Shown: positions 1 to 10,635, counted from the stretch's first letter. The stretch is DNA of 64,000 nucleotides from Flavobacterium sp. DG2-3 (GCF_030730925.1 NZ_JAVAMB010000001.1:866085-930084), one strand, 5' to 3'. Program-made: numbers and translations. Notes: generated by a model from the letters alone, not told the origin.

Positions 1-28
1 ACCCGAGAGGTTTTGAAGCCTTTCGGGT
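1..28. terminator. Hairpin downstream of leuD
   Basis: ACCCGAGAGG and CCTTTCGGGT form a 10-bp stem with one G-T pair around an 8-base loop, 25 bases past the leuD stop. The window edge hides any T-run on the minus strand, so it could be the leuD terminator or part of a repeat. Confidence 0.45.
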
Positions 29-52
29 CTAATAGACTGAATGATATTGCTA

Positions 53-649
53 TTAGTAAGGAAGTTTATCAGCGAAAGCTTTAATATCCTCTTTCATATC
101 TTGTAAATAATCAATGTCGTCAAAACCATTGATTAGGTTGTTCTTTTTGTATCCGTTAATAGCAAATGATTCTTGCTCGCCAGTTGACAATAATGTAATG
201 GTTTGGTTTGGAAGATTGATTTCTAATTCTGTTTTAGGATCAGCTTCGATAGCTTTGAAAATATTTGCTAAAAACTCAGGGCTGATTTGTACTGGCAAAA
301 CACCAATATTTAAACAGTTTCCTTTGAAGATATCTGCAAAGAATGAAGAAACTACAGCACGGAATCCGTAATCGTAAACTGCCCATGCCGCGTGCTCTCT
401 AGAAGATCCAGAACCGAAGTTTTTTCCTCCTACGAGGATTTTTCCGCTGTATGTTGGGTTGTTTAAAACGAAATCTGCTTTTGGAGTATCGTCTCCGTTA
501 TATCTCCAGTCTCTAAAAAGGTTATCACCAAAACCTTCACGTTTTGTAGCTTTTAAGAAACGAGCTGGAATAATTTGATCTGTATCTACGTTCTCAATTG
601 GCAACGGAACTCCGCTGCTAGTAAGTATATTAAATTTATCGTATGCCAT
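53..649 (-). CDS. leuD: 3-isopropylmalate dehydratase small subunit
   Basis: Small subunit of the isopropylmalate isomerase, which with LeuC converts 2-isopropylmalate to 3-isopropylmalate in leucine synthesis (cytoplasm). The 198 residues match the family length. The N-terminus has the family signature [13 protein letters not shown] (about residues 20-32) and the swivel-domain substrate loop [16 protein letters not shown] (about 75-90). The ATG start gives [17 protein letters not shown], as in relatives. It lies 159 bp downstream of leuC on the same strand and is probably cotranscribed with it. The spacer carries AGATTTTAGATTTT-type repeats in both orientations (about 656-690 and 783-803), which could form a stem in the mRNA between the two cistrons. 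Confidence 0.97.
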   Translation of the reverse strand: MAYDKFNILTSSGVPLPIENVDTDQIIPARFLKATKREGFGDNLFRDWRYNGDDTPKADFVLNNPTYSGKILVGGKNFGSGSSREHAAWAVYDYGFRAVVSSFFADIFKGNCLNIGVLPVQISPEFLANIFKAIEADPKTELEINLPNQTITLLSTGEQESFAINGYKKNNLINGFDDIDYLQDMKEDIKAFADKLPY

Positions 650-808
650 TTTAATTTTAGATTTTTTAATTTTAGATTTTAGATTTTCTTCTCTGGCGAA
701 ATCTAAACGCTAAAATCTTTTTGTATTAATAATGTGAATGAATTTTTATTTGAAGAATTTAGATGAAGATTACGCAAAGTGAGCAATCTAAAATCTAAAA
801 TCTCCAAT

Positions 809-2203
809 TTAAAATAATTCCCTTGGATCCGTTAGTTTTCCTGTAACCGCAGCTGCAGCAGCCATAATTGGACTTGCTAAAAGCGTTCTTGAACCAGGAC
901 CTTGACGACCTTCAAAGTTTCTGTTTGAAGTACTTACTGCATATTTTCCAGCAGGAACTTTATCGTCATTCATTGCTAAACAAGCAGAACATCCAGGCTG
1001 ACGTAATACAAAACCAGCTTCAGTTAAAATATCTAAAATTCCTTCTTCTTTAATCTGAGCTTCAACAACGTGAGAACCCGGAACTAACCAAGCCGTAACA
1101 TTATCTGCTTTTTTTCTTCCTTTCACAATTTCAGCGAAAGCTCTAAAATCTTCAATACGTCCGTTTGTACAACTTCCTAAGAAAACGTAATCGATTTGTT
1201 TTCCGATCATTACGTCGTCTTCGTTGAAGCCCATGTAAGCTAAAGATTTTTTATAAGTTTCCTCACCGCCTTCAACTTCTTTAGCGTTCGGAATATGTTT
1301 AGTGATACCAATTCCCATTCCAGGGTTAGTACCATAAGTAATCATTGGTTCAATGTCAGACGCTTTGATGTTTAATTCAGCATCGAAAACAGCATCTGCA
1401 TCTGTTTTTAAAGTTTTCCAGTATTCAACTGCTTTAGTCCAAGCTTCTCCTTTTGGAGCGTAAAGTCTTCCTTCAAGGAAATCGAAAGTAGTCTGGTCAG
1501 GAGCAATCATTCCTCCACGAGCACCCATTTCGATACTTAAGTTACAAACTGTCATACGGCCTTCCATAGTCATGTTTTCAAAAACATCACCAGCGTACTC
1601 AACAAAATATCCAGTTCCTCCAGAAGTTGTCAATTGAGCAATAATATAAAGCGCAACGTCTTTTGGACCAACACCTTTACTTAGTTGTCCGTTTACGTTG
1701 ATACGCATTTTCTTTGGTTTAGGCTGCATAATACATTGTGTAGAAAGCACCATTTCAACCTCAGAAGTTCCGATACCAAAAGCGATAGCTCCAAAAGCAC
1801 CGTGAGTAGACGTATGCGAGTCACCACATACAATAGTAGCACCTGGCAAAGTAATTCCGTTTTCAGGACCAACTACGTGTACAATACCATTTTTTTGGTG
1901 ACCTAATCCCCAGTGTGAAATTCCGTATTCAGTTGCATTGTCTTCAAGCGCTTTAAGCTGATTTGCAGACAAAGGATCTGCAACAGGTAAATGCTGGTTT
2001 ATAGTCGGTGTATTGTGGTCTGCAGTTGCAAAAGTACGTTCTGGATATAGAACGTTAACGCCTCTTGATTTTAATCCTAAAAAAGCAACAGGGCTCGTTA
2101 CTTCATGAATGAAATGACGGTCAATAAAAAACACATCTGGTCCATCTTCAATTTTACGCACAACGTGTGAATCCCATACTTTGTCAAATAATGTCTTACT
2201 CAT
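809..2203 (-). CDS. leuC: 3-isopropylmalate dehydratase large subunit
   Basis: Catalytic aconitase-type subunit that binds a [4Fe-4S] cluster and isomerises 2- to 3-isopropylmalate with LeuD. The 464 residues are full length. The three cluster cysteines are visible: Cys345 in GSCTNGR and Cys405/Cys408 in [10 protein letters not shown]. The N-terminus ([15 protein letters not shown]) and the [15 protein letters not shown] block are typical. It is the first gene of a leuCD unit. A full flavobacterial promoter (TTG, 19 bases, TACTTTTG) lies upstream and predicts a leader of about 55-60 bases. No leader peptide rich in leucine codons is evident there, so attenuation of the enterobacterial type is not supported. 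Confidence 0.98.
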   Translation of the reverse strand: MSKTLFDKVWDSHVVRKIEDGPDVFFIDRHFIHEVTSPVAFLGLKSRGVNVLYPERTFATADHNTPTINQHLPVADPLSANQLKALEDNATEYGISHWGLGHQKNGIVHVVGPENGITLPGATIVCGDSHTSTHGAFGAIAFGIGTSEVEMVLSTQCIMQPKPKKMRINVNGQLSKGVGPKDVALYIIAQLTTSGGTGYFVEYAGDVFENMTMEGRMTVCNLSIEMGARGGMIAPDQTTFDFLEGRLYAPKGEAWTKAVEYWKTLKTDADAVFDAELNIKASDIEPMITYGTNPGMGIGITKHIPNAKEVEGGEETYKKSLAYMGFNEDDVMIGKQIDYVFLGSCTNGRIEDFRAFAEIVKGRKKADNVTAWLVPGSHVVEAQIKEEGILDILTEAGFVLRQPGCSACLAMNDDKVPAGKYAVSTSNRNFEGRQGPGSRTLLASPIMAAAAAVTGKLTDPRELF

Positions 2204-2266
2204 TTTTTATTTTTTTTAAATGTAATTCTATAACTACAGCCTTTCCTGTTCATTATAATAGCAAAA

Positions 2267-2296
2267 CAAAAGTAAAAAAAGATAAAAAGGCGTCAA
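2267..2296 (-). promoter_or_regulatory. Promoter of leuCD
   Basis: On the minus strand TTG (2296-2294) is followed after exactly 19 bases by TACTTTTG (2274-2267), matching the Bacteroidota consensus TTG-N19-TAnnTTTG. The rest of the 2204-2717 gap is AT-rich sequence in which I see no gene. Confidence 0.75.
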
Positions 2297-2717
2297 TTTC
2301 AATATTTCATTATATACGATACCCAAACTAAATTACAAATTGCCAATTGGCATTTGCAACGTCAAATTTGACAGAAAAATGATTTAGAAACTGATTTTGT
2401 TTTTCTTTTTCAGATTTAATTCTGCTTGATTGTTCTTTGTTTTAATAGTTTGCAAATTTATCTCAAAATCACTATAAAATAGAGTGTTTGTTTTGAAAAA
2501 ATGTAACAAAATGAATAAAAATAGTAATAATTGACAGTTTTTAAAATTTGTAAAAAACACGTTTTTTTGCTTTTTTTTAATCGAAAAAAGCTTTTTAGAA
2601 TGATTCTATGTCTTCAAAAAAAGACTAAAATACTACGACATCCAAGAAGTGAATTTTTGTATTTTTTTATGAATTTTAGGAAGAAAATGGATTGGATGAT
2701 TGGATGTTTTTTGAAAA

Positions 2718-3638
2718 TTAATTCAAAGAATTTTTAAATTCCAAAGGCGTTAAATTGGTTTTTTTTTTGAATAATTTACTAAAAGATTGGGGATATTCAA
2801 AACCCAATTGATAAGCAATTTCTGCTACCGAAAGATTGGTCGTAATTAGAAAATCTTTTGATTTTTCGATTAGTTTAGAATGAATGTGCTGTTGTGCATT
2901 TTGTCCCGTTAAATTGCGGAGCATATCGCTTAAATAGTGTGTAGAAACATTAATTTTTGAAGCTAGGAAATCGACCGTTGGTAAGCCTCTTTTTAAGCTT
3001 TCGGCATTATTAAAATAACTATCAAGCGTTTCCTCAACTTTCAATAACAAATCGTGACTGATGGTTTTTCTGGTAATGAACTGGCGTTTGTAAAAACGAT
3101 TGCTGTAATTGAGCAAAACATCTATATAAGAAACAATTACGTCCTGACTCATTTCATCTATTGCGGTATGAAGTTCGTTGTCAATGCTCTTTAATAATCC
3201 AATAATTATAGCTTTTTCACTGTCTGAAAGATGCAGCGCTTCATTCGTATCATAAGAAAAGAAACCGTATTTTTTAATGCTTTTTCCCAGAGGATAATTG
3301 CGGATAAAATCGGGATGAAAAAGCAAAGTGAAACCGCCATATTTTGCGCCTTCTTCATTATCCGTAAAAATCAGCTGATTGGGAGAAGCAAACATTAGCC
3401 CGCCTTCATTAAAATCGTAATAACCCTGACCGTAACCCATTTTTCCGTTGGTAGAAAATTTATAAGATATTTTATAAAATTCAAGCAGAAAAGAGCTATT
3501 GTCTAAATCTCCATTTATAACCAGTTGCGTGTTATCGACCAAACTAATCATCGGATTAAGCGGTTTTGGCAGATTCAATAAGCTGTGAAACTGTGAGATA
3601 GAAGAAATTTTTGCAGGAGGATTATTTTTCTTTTCCAT
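2718..3638 (-). CDS. AraC-family transcriptional regulator
   Basis: Probable DNA-binding activator. The C-terminal ~100 residues carry the two helix-turn-helix motifs of AraC/XylS proteins: DFLASKINVSTHYLSDMLRN, then SVAEIAYQLGFEYPQSFSKLFKKKTNLTP. The N-terminal ~190 residues resemble a cupin-like sensing domain (for example GGFTLLFHPDFIR). The start is placed at MEKKNNPP (3638), because the longer frame adds 16 hydrophobic residues that do not fit the family. It sits next to an SDR oxidoreductase gene on the same strand. AraC regulators of this subclass are often encoded beside the oxidoreductase they control, so it may regulate that gene. The ligand is unknown. Confidence 0.9.
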   Translation of the reverse strand: MEKKNNPPAKISSISQFHSLLNLPKPLNPMISLVDNTQLVINGDLDNSSFLLEFYKISYKFSTNGKMGYGQGYYDFNEGGLMFASPNQLIFTDNEEGAKYGGFTLLFHPDFIRNYPLGKSIKKYGFFSYDTNEALHLSDSEKAIIIGLLKSIDNELHTAIDEMSQDVIVSYIDVLLNYSNRFYKRQFITRKTISHDLLLKVEETLDSYFNNAESLKRGLPTVDFLASKINVSTHYLSDMLRNLTGQNAQQHIHSKLIEKSKDFLITTNLSVAEIAYQLGFEYPQSFSKLFKKKTNLTPLEFKNSLN

Positions 3639-3715
3639 GATATAAATGTATGAAATTAAAAGATTAATTAGGTTTTTCAGAAACAATTAAGCTGCCTATT
3701 TATTTAGAAAAAAAC

Positions 3716-3821
3716 AGCTTCGGAGAAGCGAAATATTTTAATACTGATGTATTTCGCTCCGCTGGAGCTTTGCTATTAATAGGAAATATGATTTCTATAA
3801 ATATTTCGCTTCTCCGAAGCT
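3716..3821. repeat. Inverted repeat between SDR and AraC genes
   Basis: Perfect 22-bp arms (3716-3737 and 3800-3821; core AGCTTCGGAGAAGCG) flank a centre that repeats part of the arm (TTTCGCTCCGCTGGAGC). It directly follows the SDR stop codon and could act as its terminator. The internal partial repeats suggest a mobile palindromic element. Confidence 0.7.
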
Positions 3822-3828
3822 ATTTTTA

Positions 3829-4632
3829 TTATTCTCCAAAAAACTGTTTACCAAACGCTTCGCGAAAAACTTCATCGCCTTGCTCCAGTCTTTGTTTGTA
3901 AAGTGCTTTTGCATCTTCGCCAGCGACATATCTCAGTTGTGTTTTTCCGTCGGTTGCGGCTTCGTAAACGACTTCGGCAATTTGTTCTGGAGTTGATGCC
4001 ATTTGAAACATTGCATCAACACTTGCAAACATATTGTTGGTCATAGCTTCGTATTCCGGTTTTGTTCCTGTGTCAAGAGAACCATGTATAAATTCTGTTT
4101 TAATACCGCCCGGTGAAACCGTTTTAATATGAACCCCAAACGGATTCAATTCGTAAGCCATACTTTCGCTCCAACCTTCCAATCCCCATTTTGTGGCGTG
4201 GTAAACTGATCCTAAAGGAAAAGCGATCAATCCGCCGATAGAAGTTGTAGAGATAAACAACCCGCTTTTTCTTTCTCTGAAATAAGGAATAAAAGCATTT
4301 GTAATACGAATTACGCCCAATAAATTAGTGTCAAGTTGTTTGGTAATTTGTGCATCGCTAAGACTTTCCAAAGGACCAATTAAACCGTAACCGGCATTGT
4401 TGTAAATGATATCAATATCGCTTAATTCAAGTGCTTTTTGAACCGTGCTTTGAATCTGATCAAAATTGGTAACGTCTAAAGGTAAAAGCGTTACGTTTGC
4501 TAAATTAGAAAGTTCTGTTTCTTTTTCAGGATTTCTCATTGTAGCGATTACATTCCAGCCTTTTGCCTGAAATAATTTTGCTGTTGCTTTTCCTAAACCT
4601 GATGATGCGCCTGTGATAAAAATTGTTTTCAT
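3829..4632 (-). CDS. SDR family NAD(P)-dependent oxidoreductase
   Basis: Classical short-chain dehydrogenase of 267 residues, cytoplasmic. The Rossmann motif TGASSGLG is at residues 7-14, NNAG at 78-81, and the catalytic set is Ser131, Tyr144 and Lys148 (YHATK). An Arg after the second strand (TMRNPE) suggests NADP(H) preference, as in relatives annotated as ketoreductases. The substrate cannot be told from the sequence. The AraC-type gene lies 190 bp downstream on the same strand, and the divergent dnaE lies upstream across a 336-bp gap that holds both promoters. Confidence 0.92.
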   Translation of the reverse strand: MKTIFITGASSGLGKATAKLFQAKGWNVIATMRNPEKETELSNLANVTLLPLDVTNFDQIQSTVQKALELSDIDIIYNNAGYGLIGPLESLSDAQITKQLDTNLLGVIRITNAFIPYFRERKSGLFISTTSIGGLIAFPLGSVYHATKWGLEGWSESMAYELNPFGVHIKTVSPGGIKTEFIHGSLDTGTKPEYEAMTNNMFASVDAMFQMASTPEQIAEVVYEAATDGKTQLRYVAGEDAKALYKQRLEQGDEVFREAFGKQFFGE

Positions 4633-4968
4633 GATTATTATTTTTTAATTGTTATAATTTGATGAAGCAAAGTTCAGGATACACCACAGCTTAAAAGTGT
4701 TCATTTTGGTGCAATGAGTATCCAAAATGGATAATTGACGATTTTAATAAAAGGATAATGGAATTTTAAGGTTTTTCGCAGTCTTTAAGAATCATGTTAA
4801 AAATGCTTTTGTTAACAACTTTCGCTTCATTATATCTCCAAAAAAAACGTAAATTTGACTTCCTTCCACTTTTCATTTCGCATTTAGTTATGTTTCATAT
4901 TGTCAAATATTTACAATAGGAAAGATTTGGAATTTGGACTTTAATTTTTGACTTTTCTATAAAAATAT
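4633..4968. promoter_or_regulatory. Divergent promoter region, SDR / dnaE
   Basis: No gene is visible in this gap. TAAATTTG at 4850-4857 matches the flavobacterial -7 element for dnaE, but no TTG is found at the expected -33 position. No clear promoter was found for the SDR gene. Confidence 0.4.
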
Positions 4969-7900
4969 ATGTATTTAGTATTCGATACCGAAACAACCGG
5001 ATTACCAAAACGCTGGGACGCGCCAATTACCGATTCTGATAACTGGCCTCGTTGTATCCAGATCGCGTGGCAATTACACGACGAAATGGGACAGCTTATC
5101 GAGCATCAGGATTATTTGGTAAAACCAGAGGGATTTAATATTCCGTATGACGCCGAACGTATTCACGGAATTTCTACCGAATTGGCAGAAGCCGACGGAA
5201 TCACGCTGGCCGAAGTTTTGGAGAAATTCAATATCGCTTTAAGCAAAACCAAATTTATCGTTGGTCAGAATTTAGGATTCGACGTTAATATTATGGGCGC
5301 CGAATTGCATAGAATGGGAGTTGATTCTCCTATGGCATCCATTCCGGTTCTGGATACTTGTACCGAAGTTACAGCTTCATTATTACAGCTTCCTGGAGGT
5401 CGTGGAGGAAAATTCAAACTTCCGACATTGACCGAACTTCACGAATATTTATTCAGTGTTCCTTTCGCGGAAGCGCACAACGCAACTGCCGACGTTGAGG
5501 CAACGACGCGCTGTTTCTTAGAATTGGTGAGAAGAGAGGTTTTTACCAAAGAAGAGCTTGACGTTCCGAAAGAATATTTCAAAGATTTTCAGGAAAGAAA
5601 CCCAGAGCCGTTTAAGCTTATTGGTTTAAAACACATCAATTTAAAAGCGGCTTCTGATAAAATTAGAGAACAACTTAAAGCTCTGGCTGGAGAAGGTCAG
5701 CAGACAGTTGTTTCAGAAGAAGATAAAGCCGACTTTAAAGCGGCAAAATTTGCGCATTTGCACAATCATACACAGTTTTCGGTACTTCAATCTACAATCG
5801 GAATTGGAAATATCGTAGCGGCTACAGCCAAAAACGGAATGCCTGCCGTGGCAATGACCGATACTGGAAACATGATGGGAGCTTTCCATTTTGTGAGCGC
5901 TGTTATGAATCACAACAAAGGAGCTTCTGCAAAAAACAAAGCTTTAGTTGAAGCTGGTGAAGAACCAACAGAAACTGAAATAAAACCAATTGTTGGGTGT
6001 GAATTTAATATTTGTGAAAACCATTTAGATAAATCCAAAAAAGACAACGGTTATCAAGTTGTTTTAATGGCTAAAAATAAAGCGGGTTATCATAACTTGG
6101 CAAAAATGGCTTCGATTGCGTATACTGACGGATTTTATTATGTTCCTAGAATTGACCGAAAAATTGTCGAGCAATACAAAGGAGATATCATGGTTTTGTC
6201 TGGGAATTTATACGGAGAGATTCCGAGTAAAATCCTGAATATTGGTGAGAACCAAGCCGAAGAAGCTCTGATTTGGTGGAAAGAACAATTTGGCGAAGAT
6301 TTCTATCTCGAAATAATGCGCCACAATCAAGAAGATGAAAATCGTGTCAACAAAACCCTGATTGAGTTTTCGCAAAAGCACAATGTAAAACTGATTGCAA
6401 CCAATAATACTTATTATTTAAATAAAGAAGATGCCAATGCGCACGACATTTTATTGTGTGTAAAAGACGGAGAAAAACAGGCAACGCCAATTGGCCGTGG
6501 TCGTGGTTACCGTTATGGACTTCCGAATCAGGAATACTACTACAAGTCGCAAGACGAGATGAAAAAGCTCTTTGCTGATCTTCCCGAAGCGATTATTAAT
6601 ATTCAGGAAATTATTGATAAAGTTGAAGGATATTCACTTTATCGTGACGTATTGCTTCCGAAGTTTGATATTCCGGAAGAATTTGTTGATCCTGAAGATG
6701 AAAAAGACAATGGTGTTCGAGGTGAAAATGCTTATTTACGACACCTTACGATGGAAGGTGCGAAAAGAAGATATGGCGAAATTACCGAATCGATTCAGGA
6801 ACGTTTGGATTTTGAGTTATTAACGATTTCAAACTCAGGTTATCCAGGTTACTTTTTGATTGTACAGGATTTCATTGCCGAGGCAAGAAAAATGGACGTT
6901 TCGGTAGGGCCTGGACGTGGTTCTGCAGCGGGATCTGCCGTTGCATACTGTCTCGGAATTACCAATATCGACCCGATTAAATACGACTTGCTTTTTGAGC
7001 GTTTCCTAAATCCTGACCGTGTATCGATGCCCGATATTGATATCGACTTTGATGACGAGGGTCGTGGACGTGTAATGGAATACGTAATCAACAAATACGG
7101 TCAGAAACAGGTGGCGCAGATTATCACGTATGGTAAAATGGCTACCAAATCGGCGATTCGTGATACGGCGCGTGTACTGGATTTACCTTTATTTGAAGCG
7201 GATAGAATTGCGAAATTGATTCCGGGGATGATGCCGTCAAAATGGAATTTGGCGCGTTTCATTTCGGAAAGTGAAGATGAGGTTAAAAAAGCACTTCGTT
7301 CGGACGAATTTGATAATGTAAAAGAATTAATCGCCATTGCCAATGAAGATGATTTGGCTGGAGAAACCATTCAGCAGGCAAAAATTCTAGAGGGTTCGAT
7401 GCGTAATACGGGAATTCACGCCTGCGGGGTAATTATTACGCCGTCGGATATTACGAATTATGTTCCCGTAACTACCGCAAAAGATTCGGACTTATATGTA
7501 ACACAGTTCGATAACTCGGTTGCTGAAAGTGCGGGATTGCTGAAAATGGACTTCTTGGGTCTGAAGACCCTTACGCTGATAAAAGATACTGTAAAACTGG
7601 TAAAATACAGAACGGGAATTGAGCTGAATCCAGATAATTTCCCGATTGATGATGAAGAAACTTATGCGCTTTTCCAAAGAGGTGAAACGGTTGGAATCTT
7701 CCAATACGAGTCACCTGGGATGCAGAAATACATGAAAGATCTGAAACCGACAGTTTTTGGAGATTTAATTGCCATGAATGCACTTTATCGTCCAGGACCT
7801 TTGGAGTATATTCCATCTTTCGTTCGAAGAAAAAATGGTGACGAAGAAATCAAATACGATTTAGATGCCTGCGCCGAATATTTATCTGAAACCTACGGAA

Positions 7901-9501
7901 TTACGGTTTACCAAGAGCAGGTAATGCTTTTGTCTCAGTCTTTGGCAGGATTTACAAAGGGTGAGGCCGACGTTTTGCGTAAAGCGATGGGTAAGAAACA
8001 AAAAGACGTACTAGATAAAATGAAGCCGAAGTTTGTGGAACAAGCGGCAGCAAAAGGTCATGATGCCAAAGTTCTAGAAAAAATCTGGAAAGACTGGGAA
8101 GCCTTTGCGAGTTACGCCTTCAACAAATCGCACTCGACTTGTTATGCGTGGATTGCCTATCAAACGGCTTATTTGAAAGCGCATTATCCTGCGGAATATA
8201 TGGCAGCGGTACTTTCGAATAACATGAACGATATCAAACAGGTTTCGTTCTTCATGGAAGAATGTAAACGTATGGGCTTACAGGTTTTGGGGCCAGACGT
8301 AAACGAATCGTACTATAAATTTACAGTAAACGATGATTATGCCGTTCGTTTCGGAATGGGAGCGATTAAAGGAGTAGGTTCTGGTGCTGTAGAAACGATT
8401 GTAGAAAATAGAAAAGACGGAAGATATAAATCGATTTTTGATTTGGCGAAGCGAATTGATTTACGCGCTGCGAATAAAAAAGCGATTGAGAATTTAGCTT
8501 TGGCTGGAGGTTTTGATTCTTTTGAAGGAACAACCAGAGCTCAGTATTTTCACGATGATGGAGACGGAATTACATTCTATGAAAAAGCCATGCGTTACGG
8601 ATCGAAATTTCAGGAAAATGAAAACTCGTCTCAGGTAAGTTTGTTTGGAGAAGCGAGTGAAGTGCAAATTGCAGAACCCGTTGTGCCGCCATGCGAAGAC
8701 TGGAGTACAATGGAAAAACTGGCAAAAGAAAAAGAGGTGGTCGGAATCTATATTTCTGGGCATCCACTGGATGATTTTAGGTTTGAGATGAAATATTTCT
8801 GCAACGCTCGTTTAGAAGCTTTGAAAAGTATGAACGAATATGTTGGAAAGAATCTTCATTTTGCCGGAATTATTAATAACGTTCAGCATCGTGTAGCCAA
8901 AAACGGAAAAGGTTGGGCGGCGTTCAACTTAGAAGGGTATGATGAGAGTTACGAATTCAAGATTTTTGGTGAAGAATATTTGAAATTCCGCCATTTCTTG
9001 ATTCAGAACAACTTTGCCTTTTTGAAAATATTAATAAAAGATGGCTGGGTAAATCATGATACGGGTAAGAAAACCGATCCGAGAATGCAGTTTGTGGAGA
9101 TTCGACAGTTGCAGGATATTTTGGAAGCTTTTGCGAAAAAACTAATCTTATTATTGAATATTAAAGATCTTCATCCAGAATTTATACATAAGCTGAGTCA
9201 TTTGTTTAATGAAAATAAGGGAGATAATTCGGTGACTTTTGAAATCATGGAATTGGAAAAAATAAAAAAGCTAGTTGAGGTAGAAACGCCAACAGATTTT
9301 GAAGCAGAAGATGCAGTTTTTGAAGTGGAAAACGAAACTGAAGATGGTCCTGAAAATACAAAAATTCAGGAAGTAAACGAGGTTGAAGAGATAAAAGTAG
9401 TAACCAAATTATCGATGCCTAGCCGTCGTTTGAAGGTTAGAATTTCAACTGAATTACTGCAGGAATTAGAGAAAATGCAAATTAATTTTAAACTGAACTA
9501 A
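4969..9501 (+). CDS. dnaE: DNA polymerase III subunit alpha with N-terminal proofreading exonuclease
   Basis: Replicative polymerase catalytic subunit, 1510 residues. Domains in order: a DEDD exonuclease (about 1-185; DTETTGLP at 6-13, HNATADVEATTR near 175-186), a PHP domain starting at HLHNHTQFSVL (about 263), the polymerase core with GPGRGSAAGSA (about 647) and the metal-binding PDIDIDFDD (about 690), then a C-terminal OB fold. QVSLF at 1222-1226 fits the internal beta-clamp-binding motif. E. coli uses a separate epsilon subunit; here the exonuclease is fused to alpha, which is consistent with the Bacteroidota lineage. The first ATG gives MYLVFDTETTG, directly at the exonuclease motif. The C-terminal ~110 residues are acidic and less conserved. 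Confidence 0.97.
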   Translation: MYLVFDTETTGLPKRWDAPITDSDNWPRCIQIAWQLHDEMGQLIEHQDYLVKPEGFNIPYDAERIHGISTELAEADGITLAEVLEKFNIALSKTKFIVGQNLGFDVNIMGAELHRMGVDSPMASIPVLDTCTEVTASLLQLPGGRGGKFKLPTLTELHEYLFSVPFAEAHNATADVEATTRCFLELVRREVFTKEELDVPKEYFKDFQERNPEPFKLIGLKHINLKAASDKIREQLKALAGEGQQTVVSEEDKADFKAAKFAHLHNHTQFSVLQSTIGIGNIVAATAKNGMPAVAMTDTGNMMGAFHFVSAVMNHNKGASAKNKALVEAGEEPTETEIKPIVGCEFNICENHLDKSKKDNGYQVVLMAKNKAGYHNLAKMASIAYTDGFYYVPRIDRKIVEQYKGDIMVLSGNLYGEIPSKILNIGENQAEEALIWWKEQFGEDFYLEIMRHNQEDENRVNKTLIEFSQKHNVKLIATNNTYYLNKEDANAHDILLCVKDGEKQATPIGRGRGYRYGLPNQEYYYKSQDEMKKLFADLPEAIINIQEIIDKVEGYSLYRDVLLPKFDIPEEFVDPEDEKDNGVRGENAYLRHLTMEGAKRRYGEITESIQERLDFELLTISNSGYPGYFLIVQDFIAEARKMDVSVGPGRGSAAGSAVAYCLGITNIDPIKYDLLFERFLNPDRVSMPDIDIDFDDEGRGRVMEYVINKYGQKQVAQIITYGKMATKSAIRDTARVLDLPLFEADRIAKLIPGMMPSKWNLARFISESEDEVKKALRSDEFDNVKELIAIANEDDLAGETIQQAKILEGSMRNTGIHACGVIITPSDITNYVPVTTAKDSDLYVTQFDNSVAESAGLLKMDFLGLKTLTLIKDTVKLVKYRTGIELNPDNFPIDDEETYALFQRGETVGIFQYESPGMQKYMKDLKPTVFGDLIAMNALYRPGPLEYIPSFVRRKNGDEEIKYDLDACAEYLSETYGITVYQEQVMLLSQSLAGFTKGEADVLRKAMGKKQKDVLDKMKPKFVEQAAAKGHDAKVLEKIWKDWEAFASYAFNKSHSTCYAWIAYQTAYLKAHYPAEYMAAVLSNNMNDIKQVSFFMEECKRMGLQVLGPDVNESYYKFTVNDDYAVRFGMGAIKGVGSGAVETIVENRKDGRYKSIFDLAKRIDLRAANKKAIENLALAGGFDSFEGTTRAQYFHDDGDGITFYEKAMRYGSKFQENENSSQVSLFGEASEVQIAEPVVPPCEDWSTMEKLAKEKEVVGIYISGHPLDDFRFEMKYFCNARLEALKSMNEYVGKNLHFAGIINNVQHRVAKNGKGWAAFNLEGYDESYEFKIFGEEYLKFRHFLIQNNFAFLKILIKDGWVNHDTGKKTDPRMQFVEIRQLQDILEAFAKKLILLLNIKDLHPEFIHKLSHLFNENKGDNSVTFEIMELEKIKKLVEVETPTDFEAEDAVFEVENETEDGPENTKIQEVNEVEEIKVVTKLSMPSRRLKVRISTELLQELEKMQINFKLN

Positions 9502-9648
9502 AAATTTAACAGTTAAAATTTAAACGGATGTTAATTTTTTTAGTTAAAAATATGCATGCATAATAGTTTTTTAGTAATATTGCGCCAAATTACAACGTTT
9601 TCGTTCCAAGTCTAACTTTTCAAACTGTAAGAATCTGTTAAATTATTC

Positions 9649-9656
9649 TAAGTTTG
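9649..9656 (+). promoter_or_regulatory. -7 element of the outer-membrane protein gene
   Basis: TAAGTTTG matches TAnnTTTG and sits 22 bases before the start codon, giving a leader of roughly 15 bases. The -33 TTG is not clear. Confidence 0.45.
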
Positions 9657-9678
9657 TATAAATCAATAAATCAAAATT

Positions 9679-10635
9679 ATGAAAAAGAACCTATTTTTAT
9701 TAGGATTATTAGTTTGCTCAATGGCCGGTGTTGCGCAGACAACAGAAAAAGCAGACAAACCAGAAAGCTGGTATTTCAAACTAGGAGGATCATACTTTAA
9801 CCAAACAGCTTCAACAGAATTTCCAGTTGTTGGAGGAAATTTACCTTTAGACAAAACATTTGTTGGAGGACAATTAGTATCTGAAAAAAGTATCACAGGT
9901 TCTTTCGGTCAAGGTTTTAGAACTGGTATTACTGCAGGTTACCGTTTTTCGACACGTTTAGGAGTTGAATTAGGGGTTAATTACTATAACAGTAATGATA
10001 AAAAAATGGCTCAGACAACTACTGATACGCCAATTACTCCAACGGGAGAATATAGCTTCAAATCTGTAGGTCAAATTACAGCTTTTGATTTAGCGCCTGC
10101 TATTGTAATGTTTTTAGGAGAATCTGGTGGATTTGAGCCTTACACAAAAGTTGGGGTTTTAGTTCCAATTCATGGAGATTTAGAAATCACTTCTGACGCG
10201 TATGCGCCAATTGCATTTAATCCAACTACAGGAGCACCTGTTGCTTTTGGAAACGTTCATAGTGTAGATAAAGTAAAACCAAACCCAACTTTAGGGTTTA
10301 CGGCTGCTGTTGGTACAACTTATAAATTAACTAGTCACCTTTCTGCTTTTGCTGAATTGGAATACAGAAACTTTACAGTTCATGGGAAAACAAAAGAAAC
10401 TACTGAGTTTACTGTAAATGGACAAGACGCATTAGCGACAAGAACTACGTCACAAATTCATACTAACTATAGAGATAGATTAGATGTTAATTCTAATAAT
10501 GCAGCCTTTAATCCAAATACAGCTACTCCGGACAAAAGAGATACAACAAGACCTAACGAAGCAATGGATGAGTTAAGTTCATATGTTGGAATTTCTGGTT
10601 TAGGATTAACTTTAGGTATTAAATACAGCCTATAA
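9679..10635 (+). CDS. Outer-membrane beta-barrel protein
   Basis: Secreted protein of 318 residues. Signal peptide: MKKNLFLLGLLVCSMAGVAQ, with cleavage probably after GVAQ. The remainder is rich in alternating aromatic and polar strands ending in a hydrophobic C-terminal strand (LGLTLGIKYSL), typical of outer-membrane barrels such as the OmpW/porin-like families. Strand-like segments include FRTGITAGYRFSTRLGVELGVNYY and LTSHLSAFAELEYRNF. It is a single-gene unit with its own -7 element and a strong terminator. The function (structural, pore or adhesin) cannot be told. Confidence 0.85.
   Translation: MKKNLFLLGLLVCSMAGVAQTTEKADKPESWYFKLGGSYFNQTASTEFPVVGGNLPLDKTFVGGQLVSEKSITGSFGQGFRTGITAGYRFSTRLGVELGVNYYNSNDKKMAQTTTDTPITPTGEYSFKSVGQITAFDLAPAIVMFLGESGGFEPYTKVGVLVPIHGDLEITSDAYAPIAFNPTTGAPVAFGNVHSVDKVKPNPTLGFTAAVGTTYKLTSHLSAFAELEYRNFTVHGKTKETTEFTVNGQDALATRTTSQIHTNYRDRLDVNSNNAAFNPNTATPDKRDTTRPNEAMDELSSYVGISGLGLTLGIKYSL

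Noticed and set aside
2531..2737. 68-residue plus-strand frame upstream of the AraC gene
   Set aside because: AT-rich, Lys/Phe-rich random composition, and it overlaps the end of the AraC gene.
6849..7370. Antisense frames within dnaE
   Set aside because: They are shadows of a strongly conserved coding region.
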